From NCBI RefSeq assembly GCF_000276805.1, contig NZ_AKXQ01000018.1, forward strand, positions 25,307 to 89,306: 64,000 bases of DNA, given 5' to 3'. Both the position numbers and the translations under genes were made by a program. Numbering within the stretch: the stretch's first letter is position 1; the number at the start of each line of letters is the position of its first letter. A model generated the notes under the pieces. That model was not told where the DNA came from and did not search any database. It saw nothing but the letters and a program-made list of their open reading frames with translations. Source of the DNA: Moritella dasanensis ArB 0140. GTDB lineage: Bacteria; Pseudomonadota; Gammaproteobacteria; Enterobacterales; Moritellaceae. This document shows, piece after piece, positions 8,068 to 16,681 of the stretch.

Positions 8068-9720
8068 ATGCGTGCGATCAAGGTCGATTCCAATAAAGTT
8101 ATTTTACAATCTTCGTTATTCAACAAAATACGAACGCTATTATTAATCGTATTAGGGTCAGTAATTGCAGGCATATTCCTTACTATTGAAGTATTGAGTC
8201 AACAGGTGGCGCCGCTGCAGGCAGAAATATTAACCACGCTTAAACTCAATTTATTGCTGGTGACACTCCCGTTATTACTCGCTACGCTGATTATCTCTAA
8301 GGTCGTATTGAAGAAGTTAATTTCGCAGCCTTTAGCGACGTTACAGCAACAATGCCAAGCTGCAACAACCGGTAAGGGCAATGAGCATGAATCATTTAGC
8401 TCGCCTTATATTGAATTAGATGGGGTGGTTGATTTACTCAATTCACAGTTGCAAAGCAAGGCTGAACCTCAGGTCAATAAATTACTGTTAGCGCAATCCA
8501 AACAGCAGTTTGTCGAAAGCTTAACCAATGATATTCGCACCCCAATGAATAGTATTCTGGGCACTGCAGAATTATTGTGTCAAATGCCGCAAGATATGAA
8601 ATCTGCGGAATATTTGAAATTAATGAAACACTCCGCTACCCATATGCAAATGGTGCTTAACGATGTGGTGGATTATTCAAAAATAGAGTCGGGTAATTTA
8701 GAACTCGCGAAAGTGCGTTTTGATTTATTAGCTATACTTGATCAGGTTTATACTTCGCTGCGCCCGTTAATGAATCATAATTTGCGGGTGCGCTTTAGTT
8801 TGAATTATGACGAAGATTTGCATCGTTTCTATATTGGTGATCCGATTCGCCTGCAACAAGTGTTAATTAACTTGGTGGCCAATGCGCTGAAATTTACCGA
8901 TAGAGGGTTTGTCGAACTTAAAGTCAATTGTAGTAAGGTCGATGATAGTCATGAGGACGGTGAAATGGCAGATCTTGTTTTTACTATCAGTGATTCGGGA
9001 ATTGGTATCCCCGTGACTAAGTTGGCACATCTATTTGATAACGAACAGCTGCCTTATAATCATAAATCAAATGATTTACCCAATGGTGGTTTAAGCTTAG
9101 CCGTTTGTTCGCGTTTAATTAACCTGATGCAAGGCCATCTACAGGTAGATAGTACGTTAGGCGAAGGGGCGCAGTTTACAATCAACTTAAGATTGCTTCG
9201 TGCTTATCAATTACGCACTCAGCATATTGTCGGCAGTAATGATCTCGCAGTCGATAAATTAGCGGGACTCAAGGTTTTACTGATTGAAGAAAATAAAATA
9301 AATCAGCTGGTATCTCAGCAAATGATGACACAGTTGCAGATGCAGGTAGTAACGGCAAATACCGGTTTAGAAGCGCTAGAGTTGATGCCAAAATATAACT
9401 TTGATGTTATTTATATGCAGATACCCGGGGCAGATGGTATTGCGACCATTAACGCATTACGTGCTGCTTCCTGTGATAATATTGGTCGTAGTAATAATGA
9501 GTCTAGTAATAATAGTATCCCCACTATCGCGTTAGTTGAGGAACCCTTAAAATTTGATTTGCAGAGTTGTCAGCATGCTCAGATGCAAGGCAGTATTAAT
9601 AAACCGTTATCCAGACAAGACTTAATTGATGAGACTGTGCGGGTGCTCGGTTTTGAATTACCCGTCTCTGATGTGGTATTACCGATCAATCAAAAAATAA
9701 AATTCGGCTCAGAAGAATAA
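8068..9720 (+). CDS. Degenerate hybrid sensor histidine kinase lacking both phosphorylation sites
   Basis: This 550-residue protein has two transmembrane helices (about 22-44 and 58-80), a HisKA-like domain (about 143-210), an HATPase domain (about 255-378) and a receiver domain (about 401-525). The ATP-binding elements look intact: N-box NLVANALKF with N272, and G1 DSGIGIP (309-315). The H-box, normally SHEIRTPMN, reads TNDIRTPMN, so Asn154 replaces the phospho-accepting His. The receiver, normally MDxxMPxMDG, reads MQIPGADG, so Gln451 replaces the phospho-accepting Asp; the acidic pair (E407, E408) and Lys511 remain. The frame is full length with a good ribosome-binding site (AAAGGA). It may act as a scaffold or decoy regulator; the signal and partner are unknown. 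Confidence 0.85.
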   Translation: MRAIKVDSNKVILQSSLFNKIRTLLLIVLGSVIAGIFLTIEVLSQQVAPLQAEILTTLKLNLLLVTLPLLLATLIISKVVLKKLISQPLATLQQQCQAATTGKGNEHESFSSPYIELDGVVDLLNSQLQSKAEPQVNKLLLAQSKQQFVESLTNDIRTPMNSILGTAELLCQMPQDMKSAEYLKLMKHSATHMQMVLNDVVDYSKIESGNLELAKVRFDLLAILDQVYTSLRPLMNHNLRVRFSLNYDEDLHRFYIGDPIRLQQVLINLVANALKFTDRGFVELKVNCSKVDDSHEDGEMADLVFTISDSGIGIPVTKLAHLFDNEQLPYNHKSNDLPNGGLSLAVCSRLINLMQGHLQVDSTLGEGAQFTINLRLLRAYQLRTQHIVGSNDLAVDKLAGLKVLLIEENKINQLVSQQMMTQLQMQVVTANTGLEALELMPKYNFDVIYMQIPGADGIATINALRAASCDNIGRSNNESSNNSIPTIALVEEPLKFDLQSCQHAQMQGSINKPLSRQDLIDETVRVLGFELPVSDVVLPINQKIKFGSEE

Positions 9721-9754
9721 CTTCAATCGTATACTCTTCGCCGTTGAGGCTTGG

Positions 9755-9901
9755 TTAAGCCACCATCATGCTTTTTAGTGCCAGCTGGTCCGTTATATCA
9801 AGGTTCAGTTCGTCACAAGCTTCTTCAAATGTTTTACCTAAATGGCAAATGTACATTTCAATCGCGATACGGTGATTTTGTAATGCTTGTTGCTGTTCCA
9901 T
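9755..9901 (-). CDS. Small hypothetical protein, 48 residues
   Basis: The ORF runs from ATG (9899-9901) to TAA (9755-9757) on the minus strand. GGAG lies 9 bases before the ATG, an excellent spacing. The product starts MEQQQALQNHRIAIEMYICH, continues with GKTFEEACDELNLD and ends ALKSMMVA. It is soluble, mildly acidic and probably helical. I do not recognise the family. It converges with the degenerate kinase gene. The ribosome-binding site and protein-like composition support a real gene, though its short length leaves doubt. Confidence 0.55.
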   Translation of the reverse strand: MEQQQALQNHRIAIEMYICHLGKTFEEACDELNLDITDQLALKSMMVA

Positions 9902-10111
9902 GATGATAATCTCCATCTGTGTTTATGAGACGTTTAATGAGTGAATAAATTAGACTAGTTTGCTAATTTCTGTCTACCATTTCGTTAATATTACAGGTTG
10001 TTATGATTGTAATTGTTAACTCGCGCACATATATCGCACTTTAATGCTTGTGTACTATGATGAAAATGGCTCAAAATCGAGTATTTATTCGATGCGATGG
10101 AAGAGTCAAAA

Positions 10112-10756
10112 ATGGAATTTACAATAACGTTAATAATAAGCACATTCATTATATCTGTGTGTGCATTACTGCATCTATATGGTGCTTATAAAGATCAAAA
10201 ATGGTTGTTCTATATATTCAAACCTGTCACGACGCTGGCTATTGCATCGCTGTGTTGGTATCTCGCGCCAGAACTCAGTGATTATGTTTGGCTTATCTTA
10301 TTGGGTCTATTACTCTCAACCTTGGGTGATATCTTCCTGATGTTACCCAAAGACAGATTCATCCCCGGTTTATTGAGTTTCTTAGTCGCTCATGTCGCTT
10401 ACATCATTGCTTTTTCTATGCAGCTGGAACTGACTTATACCTGGGCTCTCATCACGCCTTTAATCCTTGTTGCAGCGCTTTATTTAACCCTACTTTGGTC
10501 ATCACTCGCAGAAATGAAAGCACCTGTCTTTGTGTACATGAGTATTATTGTGATCATGGCGTGGGTCAGTGGTGAACGTTACTTCGGTTTAGATAGTTCA
10601 GCCAGCCTTTATGCCTTTATCGGCGCTATAGTATTCTTATTTTCAGACGCTACACTGGCATTCGACAGATTTAAAAAACAGTTCCATAGTGCTTATGGCG
10701 TTATTATTGTAAGCTATTATCTTGCTCAGTATTTTATTGCGCTTTCAGTTATATAA
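10112..10756 (+). CDS. YhhN/TMEM86 family membrane protein (lysoplasmalogenase-like)
   Basis: This 214-residue protein is almost entirely hydrophobic, with seven or eight predicted transmembrane helices. The family signatures are present: FKPVTTLAI near residue 35, LGDIFLMLP near 76, and FLVAHVAYIIAF near 94-105. The animal homologue TMEM86B hydrolyses the vinyl-ether bond of lysoplasmalogens, and bacterial YhhN proteins are annotated by analogy. An in-frame ATG exists at 10097, but GGAAGAG at 10099-10105 is properly spaced only for ATG 10112, which I take as the start. Substrate in this organism is unproven. Confidence 0.8.
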   Translation: MEFTITLIISTFIISVCALLHLYGAYKDQKWLFYIFKPVTTLAIASLCWYLAPELSDYVWLILLGLLLSTLGDIFLMLPKDRFIPGLLSFLVAHVAYIIAFSMQLELTYTWALITPLILVAALYLTLLWSSLAEMKAPVFVYMSIIVIMAWVSGERYFGLDSSASLYAFIGAIVFLFSDATLAFDRFKKQFHSAYGVIIVSYYLAQYFIALSVI

Positions 10757-10815
10757 GCAGTTATATAAACAGCTATCTGAAGGTGTCAACGTCGTTACAG
10801 TAAGGGAATTAATTC

Positions 10816-12735
10816 GTGGCTAAAATAAATTTATCTGGACTGGCTATTTATCCATTAAAGTCTGCAAAAGCAATTAACTTAACCCAATCACAGGTCAGTG
10901 AAATGGGCTTAGACCATGACCGCCGCTTTATGATTAGTGACATGGACGGAGAATTTATCACGGGTCGAACGCAACCAAAAATATCGACCATCAAAATTGA
11001 AGTTGCTGCACAAGGCATTATGTTGTCAGCACCGAAGATGCCGCCGATTGCGTTCACGTTTAAAGAGTTGCAACAGGATTATACCGATGTCACCGTCTGG
11101 GGAACCTTGATTCAAGGGCAGCGCTGTAGTGATGATATTAATCGCTGGTTAATAAAGTTCTTAGGTGTTGATTGTCAGTTACTTTATTTTGGCGAAAAAT
11201 CGTCACGTCAAGTCGCTAATGTGGATAAACAGGTTGGCTTTGCTGATGGTTTTCCACTCTTATTGATCTCACAAGCTTCTCTCGATGAACTAAACCGTAG
11301 TACCTCACGACCAATCGATATGCGTCAATTTCGGACCAACTTGGTGGTGACTGGTTGCGCACCTTTTGCCGAAGATACTTGGAAGCGGATCAAGGTCGGT
11401 GATGCTGAATTTGAATTAGTTAAAGCTTGTGAACGCTGTATTTTCACGACTTTAAGTCCTGGCGAGATCCGTTTTGCTGACGATCAAGAGCCGCTTAAAA
11501 CATTAAACCTATTCCGTAAAGATAACGATGGCAGGATTGATTTTGGCCAAAACTTAATTAGCCATAACGATGCTATCATTAAGCTAGGCGATAGCATTGA
11601 AGTATTGGAGTATCACCAGTCTAAATTTTATGCCGATAATCGCCCTAAACAGAAAACGGTGCTATCAACACCAAAGGTGGTAGTGAAACATCCTGATCAG
11701 CAACAAGCTAAGACTTTATGGGGCAAAGGCGAAACCCGACAGTTATGCTGTGTCGCGGTTATAGATGAAACGCCTGATACTAAAACGTTCCGTTTTCGTG
11801 TTGAACCCGCTGCGCTATTGAATTATAAACCTGGTCAATTTATTACCCTTAATTTAAAAATTGGTCAGGATCTGGTGATGCGCAACTATACTTTGTCGTC
11901 ATCACCAAGCCGCCCTGACTTATTAGCCATTACGGTTAAGCGTGTGCCTGAAGGTAAAGCATCAAATTGGTTGAATGATAATTTAACGGTTGGCGGTCGC
12001 TTAGGTGCATCATCACCGCGTGGCCCTTTCCATGCTTTTACCGCAACCACGCAGAAATTATTATTACTGTCCGCTGGTAGTGGTATTACCCCTATGCTGT
12101 CGATGGCGCGATATTATGCGGATACTGAATGTGATAAAGACATCATCTTCTTTTACAGTGCAAAAACCGCTGCAGACTTGATTGCCCTTGATGAGTTGCA
12201 GTTACTGACTCGCCAACATGTCAATATGCGTTTGGTATATACCCTGACAGCAGAAATAACCCAAAGCGATTGGACTGGGTTGAGAGGGCGTATTGATCAG
12301 CAAATGCTCGCAGATGTGGTGCGTGATATAAGTGAACGTTCTGCTTATGTTTGTGGTCCAGAAGCGTTTATGACGACAATGACCACGGCGTTAACTGCAT
12401 TAAATGTACCTGCCGAACAACAATTTACCGAAAGCTTTGGTGATCATAAACATTCTGAAACGCCTGGTAAACCGTTGAATATTTTATTGGATAGTTGGGA
12501 TGTCAGTTTTGTTGGTGATAATAAAACTACCTTATTAGAGCAAGCCGAAAAACAGGGGGTAAATATCCCTTATAACTGCCGAGCCGGTTACTGTGGTGTT
12601 TGCCGCGTGACGTTAGAATCGGGTGAAGTACGTGTACTTGCTGATCATGCTTTGACCGACGATGGTAAAAAAGCCAAGCAAGTATTAGCGTGTAGCTGCA
12701 TACCGCAAACGGATGTCGTGATTAGCGCAAAATAA
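10816..12735 (+). CDS. MOSC domain - ferredoxin reductase - [2Fe-2S] ferredoxin fusion
   Basis: This 639-residue protein has three modules. Residues 1-275 form a YcbX-like MOSC N-terminal barrel plus MOSC domain, with YPLKSAKAINL at the start and the cysteine motif CERCIFTT near 212, the likely molybdenum-cofactor site. About 305-525 is an FNR-type FAD/NAD(P)H reductase (RNYTLSSSP for FAD, LLLSAGSGITPM for the nucleotide). About 550-639 is a plant-type ferredoxin with CRAGYCGVC and a fourth Cys near ACSC. It would be a self-contained electron path from NAD(P)H to a Mo centre, as in N-hydroxylated base reduction by E. coli YcbX/YiiM. The start is GTG, with TAAGGG upstream. Confidence 0.85.
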   Translation: MAKINLSGLAIYPLKSAKAINLTQSQVSEMGLDHDRRFMISDMDGEFITGRTQPKISTIKIEVAAQGIMLSAPKMPPIAFTFKELQQDYTDVTVWGTLIQGQRCSDDINRWLIKFLGVDCQLLYFGEKSSRQVANVDKQVGFADGFPLLLISQASLDELNRSTSRPIDMRQFRTNLVVTGCAPFAEDTWKRIKVGDAEFELVKACERCIFTTLSPGEIRFADDQEPLKTLNLFRKDNDGRIDFGQNLISHNDAIIKLGDSIEVLEYHQSKFYADNRPKQKTVLSTPKVVVKHPDQQQAKTLWGKGETRQLCCVAVIDETPDTKTFRFRVEPAALLNYKPGQFITLNLKIGQDLVMRNYTLSSSPSRPDLLAITVKRVPEGKASNWLNDNLTVGGRLGASSPRGPFHAFTATTQKLLLLSAGSGITPMLSMARYYADTECDKDIIFFYSAKTAADLIALDELQLLTRQHVNMRLVYTLTAEITQSDWTGLRGRIDQQMLADVVRDISERSAYVCGPEAFMTTMTTALTALNVPAEQQFTESFGDHKHSETPGKPLNILLDSWDVSFVGDNKTTLLEQAEKQGVNIPYNCRAGYCGVCRVTLESGEVRVLADHALTDDGKKAKQVLACSCIPQTDVVISAK

Positions 12736-12842
12736 TGATGCTGTTGTATTGGGCGCGGTTAGTTTTAAATACTAATACGCTCAAATTGTAATTAAGTAAG
12801 TAGTGCTTTAAAATATACCTACTTATGTATAGGAGTTAACAA

Positions 12843-13859
12843 ATGAAACGTACACTTGCCATTGAATTCGCCCGCGTCGTTGAAGCCGCTGCACTTGCTG
12901 GTTATAAATGGCTAGGCCGTGGTGATAAGAATATTGCTGATGGTGCTGCTGTTGAAGCCATGCGAGTGATGCTAAATAAGATCGACATTGACGGTGAAAT
13001 TGTTATTGGTGAAGGTGAAATTGATGAAGCGCCTATGCTTTATATCGGTGAGAAAGTCGGCACGAAAATAGCTGGCGCTGATGCAGTTGATATTGCTGTC
13101 GATCCGATTGAAGGTACGCGCATGACGGCGATGGGGCAATCGAATGCGGTTGCAGTATTGGCTGTCGGTGAGAAAGGCGCATTTCTAAAAGCGCCAGACA
13201 TGTATATGGAAAAGTTGGTCGTAGGCCCAGACGCTAAAAACGCTATCGACTTAAACTTATCGCTTGAAGACAATGTTCGTAATGTCGCAAAAGCGTTAAA
13301 TAAAGACATTAGTGAACTAACTGTTGTTACTTTAGCTAAGCCGCGCCATGACGATAAAATCAAAGCATTGCATGCTATGGGTGTGCGTGTATTCGCATTA
13401 CCTGATGGTGATGTGGCTGCGTCGATTTTATGCTGCATGCCAGAGAGTGAAGTTGACATGATGTATTGTGTTGGTGGAGCGCCTGAAGGTGTCATATCTG
13501 CAGCGGCAATACGCGCGATGGACGGTAATATGCAAGCGCGATTATTAGCGCGCCATGATGTGAAAGGTGATACGCCTGAAAACCGCGCTGCTGGTGAGAT
13601 TGAAATCGCACGATGTGAAGCACTTGGTTTAGTTGTGGGTGAAATTTTACCGTTAGATAGATTAGCTAAAAACGATAATGTAATTTTTGCTGCGACGGGT
13701 ATTACCAAGGGTGACTTGGTTGAAGGTGTACAACGTAAAGGCAACCAAGTGACAACTGAAACCTTAGTTATCCGTGGTAAGTCCGGCACTATTCGTCGTA
13801 TTCAGTCTACGCATATGCTTAATCGTTTCGATGCCGATCTACAAGGCATCATCAGTTAA
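12843..13859 (+). CDS. glpX: Fructose-1,6-bisphosphatase class II
   Basis: The enzyme hydrolyses fructose-1,6-bisphosphate to fructose-6-phosphate in gluconeogenesis. The 338-residue protein matches GlpX in length and sequence: EFARVVEAAALAGYKWLGRG at residues 7-26, the metal-binding VIGEGEIDEAPM near 57-68, and AVDPIEGTRM near 85-94. GGAP(E)GVISAAAIRAM in the second half is also typical. TAGGAG precedes the ATG. The gene is monocistronic, ending at a strong hairpin, and is not next to glpFK as in enteric bacteria. I have high confidence in the call. Confidence 0.95.
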   Translation: MKRTLAIEFARVVEAAALAGYKWLGRGDKNIADGAAVEAMRVMLNKIDIDGEIVIGEGEIDEAPMLYIGEKVGTKIAGADAVDIAVDPIEGTRMTAMGQSNAVAVLAVGEKGAFLKAPDMYMEKLVVGPDAKNAIDLNLSLEDNVRNVAKALNKDISELTVVTLAKPRHDDKIKALHAMGVRVFALPDGDVAASILCCMPESEVDMMYCVGGAPEGVISAAAIRAMDGNMQARLLARHDVKGDTPENRAAGEIEIARCEALGLVVGEILPLDRLAKNDNVIFAATGITKGDLVEGVQRKGNQVTTETLVIRGKSGTIRRIQSTHMLNRFDADLQGIIS

Positions 13860-13905
13860 GTTATTCGACATACAGTTGCGAAGTAGTGAAGTAAATTGAA
13901 GATAA

Positions 13906-13948
13906 TAAAAAGCCGCGCTAATTCAGTAATGAAGTAACGCGGCTTTTT
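13906..13948. terminator. Bidirectional terminator between glpX and aroH
   Basis: AAAAAGCCGCG and CGCGGCTTTTT flank a loop of about 20 bases. The A-run on one side and T-run on the other allow it to stop both converging genes. Confidence 0.88.
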
Positions 13949-13973
13949 AGTATTCATTATGCAATAACGTTGT

Positions 13974-13997
13974 CGTTATTTCGTTATTTCGTTATTT
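13974..13997. repeat. Three tandem copies of an 8-bp unit across the aroH stop codon
   Basis: CGTTATTT is repeated exactly three times. The aroH stop codon (13984-13986) and its last codons lie inside the array, so loss or gain of one unit by slippage would change the C-terminus of the protein. Confidence 0.85.
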
Positions 13998-15045
13998 CGA
14001 TACGCTCACTTGCTGCTTGAGCAAGGTCAGCCAATAGCTGCTCGGTATCTTGCCAATGGATACAAGCATCAGTAATACTTTTACCGTAAACGAGTGGTTC
14101 GCCTGGTACGACTGCTTGATTACCTTCTTCGATAAAGCTTTCTGCCATAATACCTGAAATCTGCATGCTGCCCGTGCGCATTTGCGCCATTACATCGGCA
14201 GCTACACTTAATTGATTTGTATGTACTTTCTGGCTGTTACCATGACTGAAATCGATAATCATTGATGGTGTTAAACCTGCTTCTGCTAATGATTTAGCTG
14301 CAGCTTCTACATGTGGTTGCTCGTAGTTAGGCGTTAAACCACCACGTAAAATCACATGGCCAAATGGATTACCATGAGTTTGGTATACCGTCATTAAGCC
14401 GTCTTTATCTGGCGAATAGAAGATGTGCGATGCTTGTGCTGCACGTACTGCGTCTATCGCAATTTTAGTATTACCATTGGTACCATTTTTGAAACCAACA
14501 GGGCAAGATAGTGCTGACGCCATTTCACGGTGGATCTGACTTTCAGTTGTTCTTGCGCCAATTGCACCCCAGCTGATTAGGTCGGCAATGTATTGACCGT
14601 TAACCATGTCTAAGAATTCAGTAGCAATGGGTAAACCAATCTCGGTGATATCAACCAGTAATTTACGTGCTAAGCGTAAACCTTTATTTGCTTGATATTT
14701 ACCATTCAAATCAGGGTCGCTGATCAAGCCTTTCCAGCCCACAATGGTACGCGGCTTTTCAAAGTACACGCGCATTGCAATCACTAAGCTGTCTTTATAT
14801 TGCTCTTGCAATGGTTTTAGACGGCGTGCGTAATCTAAAGCGGCGCTAGTATCATGAATTGAGCAAGGACCAATGATAACCAGCAGGCGTTTATCTTTAC
14901 CTTCAATAATCGCTTCGATTTCACGGCGTTTATTAACAAGTTGCTGTGCGGCGTTATCAGATAATGGAAACTCTTTAATCAGTTGACTCGGAGTGATCAC
15001 CTGATCGATATAGGTTGTTCTAAGTTCGTCTGTTTTAATTGTCAT
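13984..15045 (-). CDS. aroH: 3-deoxy-7-phosphoheptulonate synthase, AroH-type
   Basis: This enzyme condenses phosphoenolpyruvate and erythrose-4-phosphate in the first step of the shikimate pathway. The 353-residue protein shows GPCSIHD, MRVYFEKPRT, WGAIGARTTESQIHREMAS, PVGFKNGT and DFSHGN in order. It is closer to AroH (Trp-sensitive) than AroF or AroG: its N-terminus TDELRTTYIDQVITPSQL and the stretches ISDPDLNG, TEFLDMV and GIMAESF match AroH at positions where the other two differ. No trp operator or TyrR box is obvious upstream. The allosteric specificity is therefore inferred from sequence alone. Confidence 0.92.
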   Translation of the reverse strand: MTIKTDELRTTYIDQVITPSQLIKEFPLSDNAAQQLVNKRREIEAIIEGKDKRLLVIIGPCSIHDTSAALDYARRLKPLQEQYKDSLVIAMRVYFEKPRTIVGWKGLISDPDLNGKYQANKGLRLARKLLVDITEIGLPIATEFLDMVNGQYIADLISWGAIGARTTESQIHREMASALSCPVGFKNGTNGNTKIAIDAVRAAQASHIFYSPDKDGLMTVYQTHGNPFGHVILRGGLTPNYEQPHVEAAAKSLAEAGLTPSMIIDFSHGNSQKVHTNQLSVAADVMAQMRTGSMQISGIMAESFIEEGNQAVVPGEPLVYGKSITDACIHWQDTEQLLADLAQAASERIEITK

Positions 15046-15111
15046 GATGTCTATTAGTCTAATTATGGGCTGTGATCAGCTTAACGTAATTTCATATTAT
15101 TATAAAGATAA

Positions 15112-15555
15112 TCAGATGTCAGCTTGATTAGAATCATTAAAGCCTAATAACAGCAGGGACTTTCCTTGCTGCTGATAAGCCAAAAAACGTTGTTGGATAT
15201 CGTTTGGTGCTTGCTCTGTCTGAACAAAACCATGCTGCTGATAAAAATCGGCAAGGTGGGGCAGAGCAAAGGTAAAGGTTTTGCCGGAGGTGAAGTGAGA
15301 ACGCATATCGCGTAATAACCGATGACCTAACTGCTGTCCACGGTAATCGGGTGAGACTAACATCCCCGTCAATAACGTCAGTTCACCGATAGGGCGCAGT
15401 CGCGCACAGGCTACAATGCCATTATTATCTTTGCTATTATTGTCTTTTAACACGGCAATATGTTCGGCTTTGTTGGGTCGAGAGTAGGGCAGATATTGCT
15501 TATAAAAAGGCTTAACTAACGGATTCTCTATTTTCTTTAACCACTGAAACTGCAT
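15112..15555 (-). CDS. GNAT family N-acetyltransferase
   Basis: This 147-residue protein has the acetyl-CoA-binding pattern typical of GNAT enzymes: LTGMLVSPDYRGQQLGHRLL near residues 72-91, where the R/Q-x-x-G-x-G/A loop appears as RGQQLG. The following LRDMRSHF and LPHLADFYQQHGF complete motifs A and B. The frame extends to 15585, but AAGGG lies 6 bases before ATG 15555 and gives MQFQWLKKIENPLVKPFYK, so I use that start. The substrate cannot be told. The gene lies between aroH and the divergently transcribed murB. Confidence 0.8.
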   Translation of the reverse strand: MQFQWLKKIENPLVKPFYKQYLPYSRPNKAEHIAVLKDNNSKDNNGIVACARLRPIGELTLLTGMLVSPDYRGQQLGHRLLRDMRSHFTSGKTFTFALPHLADFYQQHGFVQTEQAPNDIQQRFLAYQQQGKSLLLLGFNDSNQADI

Positions 15556-15591
15556 CTCGTACCCTTTTATTATTCGGTTTTGCATACAGAT

Positions 15592-15612
15592 ACGGTACTA
15601 TAACGGTACTAT
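15592..15612. repeat. Direct repeat in the divergent GNAT-murB promoter region
   Basis: ACGGTACTAT occurs twice, at 15592-15601 and 15603-15612, with an 11-base period (one helical turn). It overlaps possible -10 elements and lies in the only control region for both genes, so it could be an operator. This is inference. Confidence 0.5.
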
Positions 15613-15649
15613 CTGCATGGGATCATGCTTTACGAGTGCTAATTATTTC

Positions 15650-16681
15650 ATGCAAATACTAAAAAATCATAATTTAAAACCTTACACCAGTTTTGGTGTT
15701 GATGCTTATGCCGCGCAATTTGTCATCGTGACAACGCTAACTGAGCTTAAATCAGCATTGAAGATCCCCGCGCCCCAACGACTTATTCTTGGTGGCGGCA
15801 GTAATTTATTATTTTGTGATGATTTTGCTGGTTTGGTTATCCGTATTTGTTTAACGGGTATCACAGTAAATGAATCAGCCGATGATGTGGTGAGCTTACA
15901 TGTCGCTGCAGGTGAAAATTGGCATGAGTTTGTCCAGTGGACCTTGGCGCAAGGTTACGATGGTTTAGAAAATCTAGCCCTCATCCCCGGCGTTGTTGGC
16001 GCTGCGCCAGTACAAAACATCGGTGCTTACGGCGTCGAACTGAAAGATTTTTGTGATTATGTCGATGTACTTGATACTGAAACCTTAACGATACGACGTT
16101 ATACCCCAGCAGAATGTCAATTTGATTACCGTGATAGTATTTTCAAAGGTGAACTTAAAGATATCGCGGTGATCACGGCGGTCGGGTTTAAATTATCTAA
16201 ACCTTGGATTGCGAAAATCAATTATGGTCCATTAGCCAATCTAGGCAATGATGCGTCTGCATTGACGATCTTTAAACAGGTTTGTTTGACTCGCCAACAA
16301 AAACTCCCCGATCCGAATAAGCTGGGTAACGCGGGTAGTTTCTTTAAGAACCCGATCATCAATAAAGCCCAATTTGACGTTATTGCAGATAAACATCCAA
16401 CCATGCCACATTACCCCGCGGGAGATAAGATTAAATTAGCGGCGGGTTGGTTGATTGATCAATGTAATTTAAAAGGTTATCAGCAAGGTGGCGCGCAAGT
16501 GCACACCGAACAAGCGTTAGTGATCGTCAATACCGGTACTGCGACGGCACATGACATCATCATGCTCGCTCAACATATCCACACGACGGTGTTAACGCGT
16601 TTTGCTGTGGCACTACAGCATGAAGTGCGTTTTATCGGACGTGATGGTGAAACAGACTTGGCGGAGGTGTGCCGTGGTTAA
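15650..16681 (+). CDS. murB: UDP-N-acetylenolpyruvoylglucosamine reductase
   Basis: MurB makes UDP-MurNAc with NADPH and FAD in peptidoglycan synthesis. From the ATG at 15650 it has 343 residues and starts MQILKNHNLKPYTSFGVDA, as in E. coli; an earlier in-frame ATG at 15617 would add 11 unlike residues. FAD-binding LGGGSNLLF and GLENLALIPGVVGAAPVQNIGAYG are present. The catalytic Ser230 lies in NAGSFFKNP and Glu325 in HEVRFIG, both at the expected positions for a type I MurB. Its last bases overlap birA, forming a classical murB-birA pair. Confidence 0.96.
   Translation: MQILKNHNLKPYTSFGVDAYAAQFVIVTTLTELKSALKIPAPQRLILGGGSNLLFCDDFAGLVIRICLTGITVNESADDVVSLHVAAGENWHEFVQWTLAQGYDGLENLALIPGVVGAAPVQNIGAYGVELKDFCDYVDVLDTETLTIRRYTPAECQFDYRDSIFKGELKDIAVITAVGFKLSKPWIAKINYGPLANLGNDASALTIFKQVCLTRQQKLPDPNKLGNAGSFFKNPIINKAQFDVIADKHPTMPHYPAGDKIKLAAGWLIDQCNLKGYQQGGAQVHTEQALVIVNTGTATAHDIIMLAQHIHTTVLTRFAVALQHEVRFIGRDGETDLAEVCRG

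Noticed and set aside
13040..13789. 249-codon open frame antisense to glpX
   Set aside because: It lies wholly within glpX on the other strand, has Ser/Ala/Pro-rich composition typical of reverse-strand reading, and glpX is unmistakable.
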